From Ophiothrix spiculata (taxonomy: Eukaryota; Echinodermata; Ophiuroidea; Amphilepidida; Ophiotrichidae), in the NCBI GenBank assembly GCA_000969725.1, contig JXSR01S044447.1: DNA of 30,351 nt; one strand, given 5' to 3'. The notes beneath the pieces are model-generated. The model had not been told where the DNA came from, searched no databases, and saw nothing but the letters and a program-made list of their open reading frames with translations. Positions 22,816-30,351 of the stretch are shown here, piece by piece. The translations under genes and the position numbers were made by a program. The stretch's first letter is position 1; every line of letters begins with the position of its first letter.

Positions 22816-23761
22816 CCTAGGGAGCAAAACCCCATTTTAGGGGTAAAACTGCAACGAGAAATTATTTTAATGTGTCCTATCTAGATGGATGCTATGGACC
22901 ATAGGTAACATCACTAAGGTGGACACAAAATTAGTCTGTTGCACAGGACTCGGCAGGAGGGGGTTAAAAGTCATTGCAGGGGGCACATTTGGAAATTGGT
23001 CAAATCTTGTTTAAAACCATTCTAACATGTTCCTCTCATCATAAGGAACCAGAAAAAGTATACTTTGACCCATCTCCGATGAATGCTTCAAGAGTTATAG
23101 CCAAAAACATGAAAGGTGAAAACAAGGGTCACATTTTGGGCCTATGGGAGTCAAAAATTTTAAAAGTGTCAGATTTTGTTCAAAATGGTCTCAAATTGTC
23201 TTGCAAAACTGTCTACATAATGTAATATTTTCCAACGTCTTCGATCAATCGTTTCTATGGTATCAAGAAAAACTCCTTATTTCCAATTGGTGCCATTAAC
23301 AAAAACTTATATCGACCTGTAACCATAGCAACGGTTGATTATAGACATTGGAAAATATAACTTTGTACAGGCAGTTTTGCAAGACGAACAATTTGAGACC
23401 AATTTGAACAGAATCGGACACTTTTGAAATTGTTGACTCCCATAGGCCCATCTCATGGCCCTTGTTTTGACTTTTCATGTTTTTGGCTATAACTCTTGAA
23501 GCATTCATCGGAGATGGGTCAAAGTATACTTTTTCTGGTTCCTTATGATGAGAGGAACATGTTAGAATGGTTTTAAACAAGATTTGACCAATTTTCAAAT
23601 GTGCCCCCTGCAATGACTTTTACCCCCCTCCTGCCGGGTCCCGTGCAACAGACTGATTTTGTGTCCACCCTAGTGATGATACATATGGTCCATAGCACCC
23701 ATCTAGATAGGACACATCAAAATAATTTCTCGTTGCAAGTAAACCTGTTTTGCTCCCTAGG
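22816..23761. mobile_element. 946-bp near-perfect palindromic element, B-only
   Basis: Starts CCTAGGGAGCAAAAC and ends with its exact mirror GTTTTGCTCCCTAGG. The arms are about 445 bases each (22816-23262 and 23320-23761), closely similar throughout, around a short unmatched centre of some 57 bases. Because of the mirror symmetry, both arms carry the same open frame in opposite directions (83 aa at 22974-23225 plus, 105 aa at 23296-23613 minus); the first 47 residues differ at one position. The protein is not recognised. Unit A lacks the element near 12778. The flanks TATTA and TATATTA suggest an unclean duplication. Confidence 0.85.
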
Positions 23762-25131
23762 TATATTATGGCAAAATAATGATTGTCCTACAGCTTTCGT
23801 CGATCAAAACTGTTTGCTCACCGTTATTAACGATGTCGAAGGTTTATCACCTGTATTCGGCATGGAGTAATAGGATAATGTGACCCTGAAGCAGGATGCA
23901 TAACGCCTTTGAAGTGAAATGATTGTGACTATCAACTTGCAGCAAATCATGTGCAGTGTAATCTAAATGGCAAATCGCGACAAAAATGTTTCCATTTATT
24001 GGTGAATATGTTATCAATTAAAAGTGGGTTTTATATATTATGTGTCCCATGTGTCGTTTTTTGTAAATAAAACGATGTTGTCAACTTCAAATCAATTTTA
24101 ACTAGGACACAAATCATTCAATACCGATTGCCCATATTATATGTAGAAAAATATGAAAATAACATGTTCACTATCAAATATCCCTTATATATCTTTTGCT
24201 AAATTCATTGTACTCATATAAGCCTACATGTCAAGTATTTTTAGCATATAATGTCGCAAGATTCCTTTTTATCTGGGTTGTTATTATTTTATTATTTCTG
24301 TCAACAAAAATAGCCTTTTAAGATAACCGAAGCTTCTGCTTTGTCGATTTACATTTTCACATTCATTTCAAAATAACATCTTGTTGCAGACAAAATATGT
24401 TATCGACGTAGCTTGTTGAAGAAAGATTATGTAAAGAATCTATTACTTAAGAAAATAATATTTCGGATTGGTTTTCTGATAAACAGATTTGTAAGTCAGT
24501 TTCGACATACGGATTTAATGACATTTTTAGTTTGAAATGAAATAAAACGATTTGCCTTGGACCTATTTTCTTTTTCATATGATTTGTGAAGGAAAAGTTT
24601 TGGCTAAGGATTTAAATAATATCAGATAGAAATCTAATACACCTTGCACGAAAAGAAACACGACATGTCTTTAGATCGGCAGTGTATAATGCAAGTACGT
24701 TTAAAAGCAGGCTATACAGACTTAACATAAACTATAGTAAAAGTTTAGTTTGAGGCAATTTAGAAGTAGATAATAGGTATGGAACAGGATTAAAGAAAAC
24801 CCACTTTATTACATTTCTGTAAACTTTATTGCCTTTTCTTTCGGGGACAGTAATTCCATTAGATTTGTAATCAAAGCATCTAAATTGATATACACTGCGG
24901 TAGGTATCAAAGTGCCCGGAACAATAAAATTCAAAAACCAAACATCTTTATTGAAATTTCAAAATGAAACTCTTGTAGCGCCAAAAAGGAAAAGAAAAAG
25001 AAAAGAGACTCGGTGCATACAAGCAATTCAGCTTGGAAAACAGAGAGGAGCTTGGAATCAACCAACGTAATCCCATCAAATTTCCACAGTCACCGAGATG
25101 ATCTACCAAATCTAGATCCAGATGATCTATA

Positions 25132-26008
25132 CAAGGCTCATTCTCCGATAAACCGTGCAACTTTGGTTAGAGAAATGTTGAAATTTCGACTACTAACAAC
25201 TCATGAAAAACATACAAAATCATAAACTCTTATGGCTTCTGAAGAAGAAAAAGTGCATGGGATATGTTTTAAAAATACTTGATTTTTAACCATTGTATTC
25301 CCTATACCTAATGTTCGTATCTGTTGGTTCGTATCTGTTGGAATCTTTTTTTAAATATTCATTATTGAGAAAATTAGTTTTCTTACAAACTTGATCTTTA
25401 CACTAAATTAGAAGCTCTACACATACTACACTGTGGTGTATTATTTCGCTCATAGTGTACCGCGTTTTGCGAAAAGGCGACAAAATCTGTGGTTCGTATC
25501 TGTTGCGACGTGACAGTCACATAGGGTTTTTTTGATATTAATATCCTTGTAAATCATTACTGTAAATATATAATTCTATATAACATATATGTTATTCAAG
25601 ACTGAAGTTTACTTGATAAATCTAATGCGGAATCATCCATCAACATATTGATTTTCACACTTTGTTATCGATTTTAGAATTTGGTTCGTATCTGTTTGCA
25701 ATATTGGCGACATGATTTAAAAAGCTATTATGTCATATTAAATACTTAATATAATTAAACTTTATATGTCATTACTAATACCTATTACGGGCTATTAACA
25801 AATATGCATTGCGTTTGAAATGCCCGAATATTTTAGGAACGGGGCCACATAAAACGTAAAAAGTATGGCTGGCGACATGGGGAAAAGTAACGATTTTGCA
25901 CTCAAATTATTTGTAATATGCTTAACAACGCTAAACTAGTAACACGAACATGAGCGACACCAAAACGGCAAAGTTGCACGCTTTATCTGAGAATGAGCCA
26001 CATACGGT
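25132..26008. mobile_element. DNA element with repeated 15-bp internal motif, B-only
   Basis: The left end GGCTCATTCTCCGATAAACC (from 25135) and the reverse complement of the right end, GGCTCATTCTCAGATAAAGC (from 25999), continue to GTGCAACTTTG: 31 bases with two mismatches. It interrupts the relic exon present intact in A. Inside, GGTTCGTATCTGTTG or a near copy occurs at 25313, 25326, 25491 and 25683, and GGCGACA occurs at least three times. No coding capacity. Exact borders are uncertain by a few bases. Confidence 0.75.
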
Positions 26009-26912
26009 ATATCAAAAAGAGTTAACCACAGGAATAGAAGCTGTCATTGAGGATTTATAACATGTCACAGCAAAATGTTTATTTTACAGTGTTATGTCAG
26101 ATACAAAACATGATCCTTACTAAATCATTCATAAACATTCAGTGTCACAACTCTAGAAGCTTGTTGCGCCTATTCAATCAAGAATAAGCTTTCACAGTCG
26201 CGTGTTGTTTTGCATCTAAATCCCCGGGTTCCCATTTCGAATGAATAGTATGCTGAATTTACATCTGTAACTGAATTAAGCCTTAAGTGGGTGATGTACT
26301 ACTACATCAGTAAATCTGATGAATCTTTGAAAGTATTGCAATGTTTTGATACCTGTATAAATTATTATTTATAATAGCCTACAGGCTTACGCAGTTGAAC
26401 AGAAAATCGCGCGCCAACTGGCCGTACTTTTTATAAAGCATCGATTTGTTTCATAAAGACCATATAAAATAATCTCCATCTTTGAAACAAGTTCCCTATA
26501 CCGCGTGTAAAGGCGCACAGTTCAACATGACAAGACGCGTTGATGAGTAAAGTCCCGGCGAATATGGAACTTATCTTTAAGGGTAATTTCAATATGAAAA
26601 AACTACATTTGTGTAGACTCTATAGGTTTGATAGAGAATATGTAAACGTAGCGTATTGGTCGAAATGAATAGGCTAAACTGCAACGGCATACACAAATTG
26701 ATGAATTAAGAACGTATCAGGTTACTTTTTAATAATCCAATGCACTAATTGCTTTTTATAATTCGGTACTGAATCCAAAGATGATGAGATTGTCTTGATA
26801 TTAATGCGGTGTGGATTACAACGAGCGCGATATTGATATCATTTAGTTGCAACAGCGATGAAAGAATATTAACCGATTGTTCGAGATAAATTAACAAGTT
26901 TCAATGTCAGGA

Positions 26913-27021
26913 TATATAAATATATAATTGTTAACATATGTTGTGAATCGAAGGGGGGATTCATAACTATATAAATATATAATTGTTAACATATGTTGTG
27001 AATCGAAGGGGGATTCATAAC
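26913..27021 (+). repeat. 55-bp direct tandem duplication at the end of unit B
   Basis: Copy 1 is 26913-26967 and copy 2 is 26968-27021, identical except for one G in a G-run. Each holds TTGTTAACATATGTTGT, the last sequence shared with unit A, plus GAATCGAAGGGGGATTC, which A lacks. The duplication sits exactly at the B/C border. Confidence 0.85.
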
Positions 27022-27453
27022 TAATGACACAGTAATCAGATTCCATGGTGCTTTCATCATCTAATCATGTTTTCATGCAGAAATTCATTTAAATCATATA
27101 TATTTCAGTATATATTGATCATGTGATAAATAATATATATATATATTTCAAGTATTGATCATTCGAAAATTAATTTCAAAAATCATTACTTTAATTAATT
27201 AAAAAAAAAAGAGAACAGTAAAAATTGACAGTAATTGATATGGATATGAACAAATTAACTATTCGTAAATAAAATGTTTGATTTGTTGAAGAGTAGAATT
27301 TGAAATGTTACCAAATATTAAAAAATAGATCCTAATATTTTTTCTACATAAGAAAGAAATATTTCTTTATGCTAGGACACGATTCGGCATTATCGCAAAA
27401 TAATAATACCCCACTGCTTTAGTTGATCAAAAGTATGCTTGGCATTAGGAATT

Positions 27454-27503
27454 TGGGAAGCGAGTTAGTGCAGTAGTGCTTCCCTCGCTTTGCATCAAAG
27501 AGT
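27454..27503 (+). mobile_element. Truncated SINE head (tRNA-like A-box part)
   Basis: About 50 bases resemble the head of the SINE at 1559-1951 read in its own sense: GGGAAGCGAGTTAG, then GCTTCCCTCGCTT, against GGGAAGCGGGTTAG and ACTTCCCTCGCTT. The B box and the rest are missing. Orientation is opposite to the first copy. Confidence 0.55.
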
Positions 27504-27580
27504 CCTTCTGTAAAAGTAATCAAGGTCCTTCTGGAATCAAAGTTCGCTTTCTATGCTTCAATAGACCATATCTGAATGAA

Positions 27581-27815
27581 GCGTAAAACTAACGTTGCAC
27601 GAGAGGTGTTAGCCTTTACTTTATTGTACAACCCGGACCGTAAGATCAGGGGACTGTGATTCCTATCGATTCCCGGTGTCAATGGAAATTAGCTTCAATT
27701 GGGGATTTGCGTAAAACTAACGTTGCATGAGAGGGGAACCCGGACAGTAAGATCAGGGGACTGTGATTCCTATCAATTCCCGGTGTCAATGGAAATTAGC
27801 TTCAATTGGGGATTT
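27581..27815 (+). repeat. Two-copy tandem repeat (128 and 107 bp)
   Basis: Copy 1 (27581-27708) and copy 2 (27709-27815) both run from GCGTAAAACTAACGTTGCA to TTCAATTGGGGATTT. They differ by a few bases and by about 22 bases (starting TGTTAGCC) absent from copy 2. It has no counterpart in units A or B. No coding signal; a phrase GATTCCTATCGATTCCCGG resembles a tRNA B box only loosely. Confidence 0.85.
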
Positions 27816-27847
27816 GCCTAAAGAAAATATTTCTTTCTTATGTAGAA

Positions 27848-28444
27848 GGTTATTCATCATTATATGGCTAAATCATTGAAATCATTGCAACCTTACACAC
27901 TGTAACGAGCTGCATGCTGCTATCTGCTGGTAAACGATTTATTCATGTATCCTTTTACCACTAATTGTAGAAAGCCAACAACTTAATTCAATGCAATGAA
28001 CACTTCACAATGCCATTCATCATCGATAATGCCAAGTTTACTAAGTCAATACGATTCCGGTATACCGTAGATCATCGACACGCGAATTACTAATTTAAAT
28101 CTCTCCAAAATGATTTAACGATTTGGATAGGATATTCATAAGATACCGTTGTCCAAGATATGAGAAAAGGCGACATGTTTATGGAAGCTAAGAGGAATGA
28201 TCAACTTACAGGAAATAGGAGTCATTACATGAAAGACACGGCTGATATTATGTTGTATTGTTTACTTCCGAAACATTTTATTCTAGGATTAAGAGTCGGT
28301 CCCATTTAGCTAATGTTGTCAGAATGGGTAAGATAGGGTTTATATATTCGTTCCATCACTTATTTAATTGAAACGAAATGTCAAATTGAAAACAACAATC
28401 ATAAAGTATGTGAAATCAGGCAAGAATCCTGCAAACACTAATCG
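27848..28444. other. Unassigned stretch within decayed unit C
   Basis: Apart from the weak U-like words near 28070-28240, nothing was recognised. A 49-codon open frame from an ATG near 28162 was considered, but it overlaps the U-like similarity and matches nothing known. Confidence 0.45.
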
Positions 28445-28790
28445 CAAGATTTAGATTTAGATTTATTAGAATCATAAAACATGACAGTCCTGAGGCTGAA
28501 TTGCATTATACAATGACAAAAACAAACAAGAAAGAGAAACATAAAAGCAATGAAAAAACAAAAAAACAACAACAACAAAAAGCAAAGTACAATTGAAGCC
28601 AGTTGAGGAGACAATGATTAAACCCAAGAAAAAGAGACAAACTGGTGATTCATTAGCTTTCTCCTTTTAGTTTAAAGTCTTCTAGGGGGAAGCAAATTGC
28701 GAGTAAAAGCACATTTGGATAGAGCACAAACGAATTTTAGACAATGTTCCTTCCTCCTAGAAGGGAGAGTTGCTAATTTACAAACATATA
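28445..28790 (-). pseudogene. 3' end of a LINE (C-terminal RT region, 3' UTR and tail)
   Basis: On the minus strand the frame ending at 28672 reads SYTNALYVCKLATLPSRR, KEHCLKFVCALSKCAFTRNL and LPPRRL. This fits the C-terminus common to CR1/L2/Jockey-type LINE proteins: SYxxAL, LxTLxxRRxxxCLKF, then LPPxR. It is followed by about 180 bases of 3' UTR including a (TTG)n/T-rich part. The element ends in an AATAAATCTAAATCTAAATC tail (28445-28475), a short repeat tail as expected for a target-primed LINE. It is 5'-truncated or decayed upstream of about 28790. Clade inferred only broadly. Confidence 0.68.
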
Positions 28791-29289
28791 ATGCATTCGT
28801 ATAAGATGTGTATAAGGACAAATGGTAGAAATAGGATTCCCTCTCTCTATCAAATTTCTCACACTTGACTATCATTAATGCATTGATTATCAATTATGTA
28901 AATCATTTTCAAGGCATCTTTTGATTCAATATTAGTTATGTCTACAACTTGTATAAAATAGGAAAAGCAATTGAATTTTGTATAAGAATAAATAGAATTT
29001 AAAAACAAAATCGTCGAAGTATCTGCTTTGTTGACATATTCATATTCACATAAAAATAAACCTCGTTGCAAACCAAATAGAGTTATCAAAACTAGCTATA
29101 GGTGACCTCGCTCATTGAAAAGAGATATCATTGTCAAAATCAATTACTTTAGAACAGAGTATTTGATTGATGTTTTGAAAAGGGGTTTATAAATCTGTTT
29201 TGAAATGCTGATCGGATGACATTTAGCTAAAAATGAAATGAGACATTTTGTCTTGGCTCGACTTTGATTTGTTAATGACAGTTAAATGG
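28791..29289. other. Unassigned flank and tail of unit C
   Basis: The first 190 bases hold nothing recognised. From about 28980 the sequence follows unit A 13380-13690 with many differences. No gene. Confidence 0.45.
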
Positions 29290-29764
29290 GTACCACTGTT
29301 GTTTGAACCCATTAGAAATAGGGACATTTTATTTCTAAGTGTCAAAATAGATGGCGCTATTCATAAAAACTCATTTTTGGATGTGGAAGAGATATGCTGG
29401 TGTGTACTACCGAAATTAGATATGCAAATGAAGTATATGACCTCAAGAAAATTTAATTTATCATTTTTAACCAAAATCTTCACAGATCAAACGACATAAT
29501 CGATAATCAAATATAATCAATAATTTGAAATATGTATAGCGCCCTCTTTTTTGCACAATTCTAAATTTACAAAAAATACCAATAAATGAGCTCAAAATTA
29601 ACCAAAATTTCATCCAAAATGATATAAAATTTTAAGAATGGGTTCAAAACTTTAGTATGCAACACATTCCAGCTATTTATACTGCTTTTTCAACGTTCTG
29701 TGATGGGAAAAAATGAATTTTGGGTTAAAAATTAATAAATGTCCACTTCAAACAACAGTGGTAC
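29290..29764. mobile_element. 475-bp DNA element with perfect 18-bp inverted ends
   Basis: GTACCACTGTTGTTTGAA at 29290-29307 is mirrored exactly at 29747-29764. ATGGCGCTAT and ATAGCGCCCT form a second, subterminal inverted pair (about 29350 and 29535). The flanks AGTTAAATG and AGTTTGACG could be a worn 9-bp duplication. No transposase; the 83-aa plus-strand frame across the left end is not recognised. Confidence 0.75.
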
Positions 29765-30351
29765 AGTTTGACGAGGAAGTAAATTGAAAGCTGATGTATA
29801 GATATAGACATCAAATAAGTATTGTTCATGGAATAACGGCAATTATTGATTCTTTGTTTGAAACAGAAGGCTTTAGACAGCTATACTTAGAATTAAAAAG
29901 ACTCCATAAAATAAATTTCAAAAGCAAACTATATGTATATTGAGTTAAAGTGCTGACGTAGATGTATATAGATATATATAATATAATAGCTTCAATTGAG
30001 ACCCAAGAAGAGGACAGGATAAAAAGTACATCATTGCCAATGAATATATGCCATTGGTATTTAAAAATTTGATATTTTGAAAAATCATTTATCAAAAGTT
30101 TAATCTTGATGCTGTTTTATACACTATGTCTTAGAAAATAAGTGAAAGTCTCGGATGTACTTGAGAATATAAGACATACTCAACCATTATCTAGCGTATA
30201 GTGAGCATATAAGTACGAAAGAAAAGACAAAGAGGCTTTAAAGCCTGAAGAAATAAAATAATCCAAATGATCAACAGATTACAAATGCATTTACAATATA
30301 ATGCATTTATCGTTTGGGGGAAAAACTTGTGGGCAAATTTTTTTTTTTTTC
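29765..30351. other. AT-rich right end, nothing recognised
   Basis: About 590 bases without an exon, module copy or transposon end that I can recognise. It contains a short TATA-rich run near 29960-29990 and a T-run at the very end. An 89-aa minus-strand frame (29826-30095) is hydrophobic because of A/T richness and is not taken as a gene. Confidence 0.5.

Larger units (their letters stand above)
17055..26944 (+). repeat. Tandem unit B (about 9.9 kb; about 6.6 kb without insertions)
   Basis: Second direct copy of unit A. Plan: R1 17055-17139 continuing at 17875-18035 (split by an insertion), S1 18657-19012, U 19720-20170, R2 20815-21110, S2 22450-22803, tail to 26944. Between the insertions the alignment with A is continuous. 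The segments at 20590-20815 (B) and 10740-10845 (A) are unrelated to each other, so one or both were replaced. Five insertions are private to B and none is shared with A. Confidence 0.88.
27342..27847. repeat. Segment bounded by 30-bp inverted repeats
   Basis: TTCTACATAAGAAAGAAATA onwards at 27342-27372 is mirrored at 27816-27847 (one extra base). The repeat itself contains the palindrome AAAGAAATATTTCTTT. The left part of the enclosed DNA still matches the S-to-T transition of the units, so this is not a simple transposon insertion; an inverted local copy is more likely. Confidence 0.6.
27022..29270 (+). repeat. Decayed partial unit C
   Basis: 27024-27330 matches module S (ATCAGATTCCATGGTGC, TTTCATCAT, AGTATTGATCATTCGAAAATT, GACAGTAATTGATATG). 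27390-27440 matches the sequence after S2 (CGCAAAATAATA ... TTGATCAAAA). Weak U-like words lie at 28070-28240 (ATCATCGACACGCGA, ACAGGAAATAGGAGTC). 28980-29270 follows 13380-13690 of unit A (ATCTGCTTTGTTGACATATT, AAATAAACCTCGTTGCA, TTTATAAATCTG). Similarity is much lower than between A and B and the copy is broken up, so it is older or less constrained. Confidence 0.6.

Noticed and set aside
22974-23613. 83-aa and 105-aa frames as real genes
   Set aside because: They are mirror images on the two arms of one palindrome; their similarity follows from the arm identity and does not show selection. No known domain.
25313-25697. CRISPR-like array of GGTTCGTATCTGTTG
   Set aside because: Spacing is irregular (13, 165 and 192 bases), the DNA is animal, and the copies sit inside a transposon.
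26941-27025. Helitron 3' end (GAATC...GATTC hairpin followed by CTAA)
   Set aside because: The stem is only 5 bp, the spacing is poor, unit A lacks it, and no matching 5' TC end or Rep/helicase sequence was seen.
28162-28311. 49-codon open frame as a small gene
   Set aside because: It overlaps module U-like sequence, lacks any recognised motif and has no second copy to test.
29095-29200. Further copy of module R (GACCTCG, GAGATATCATT, CAATTACTTTAG)
   Set aside because: The stretch fits better, in order and spacing, as the decayed equivalent of unit A 13510-13600; the R-like words are few and AT-rich.
1-30351. Endogenous retrovirus, LTR element, Polinton or other viral fossil
   Set aside because: No LTR pair, primer-binding site, integrase, capsid or envelope similarity was seen; the only reverse-transcriptase remnants are LINE-type.

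Overview
The window looks like AT-rich, intron-bearing animal DNA, most likely from a marine invertebrate. Three things point there: one spliced exon of a mitochondrial carrier gene, LINE and tRNA-derived SINE remnants, and many small foldback DNA transposons in otherwise non-coding sequence. The TTAA-flanked elements and the (AAT)n-tailed SINE resemble ones I associate with molluscs and other invertebrates, but I cannot fix the phylum. No prokaryotic gene organisation and no viral or LTR-type fossil was recognised.

Layout. 1-635: 5' end of an SLC25A35-like carrier gene on the minus strand; it runs off the left edge. 636-1558: its upstream region. 1559-2630: a minus-strand SINE and a decayed LINE reverse-transcriptase piece. 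2930-5930: inverted copies of two modules (here called S and R) that recur through the rest of the window. 6210-6676: a fragment of a third module (U). 6990-16515 (unit A) and 17055-26944 (unit B): two long tandem copies of the same non-coding sequence, in direct orientation, separated by a 540-bp spacer. 27022-29270: a third, strongly decayed partial copy (C), broken by a SINE scrap, a local tandem duplication and a LINE 3' end. 29290-29764: a further transposon with perfect inverted ends. 29765-30351: nothing recognised.

Units A and B act as each other's empty-site control. Every long stretch seen in only one copy can be read as an insertion, and most have inverted ends. A-only: 7844-8477 (two adjacent foldbacks), 9777-10064, 13827-14725 (mariner-like) and 15628-16149 (TTAA-flanked). 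B-only: 17140-17874, 19050-19542, 22071-22326 (TAA duplication), 22816-23761 (near-perfect 946-bp palindrome) and 25132-26008 (internal 15-bp motif copies). The spacer holds 16693-17017, a G-tract-ended element with an 8-bp target duplication. None of these insertions is shared by A and B, so the duplication appears older than all of them. Without them the unit is about 6.6-7.1 kb.

Inside each unit the same two modules occur twice (R1-S1 and R2-S2), so the unit is itself an internal duplication. The whole window shows six S copies and five R copies, in both orientations. I recognise no protein-coding capacity in the unit apart from a short, probably relic, terminal exon (14999-15130 and its split counterpart in B). 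What the repeated unit is remains the main open question.
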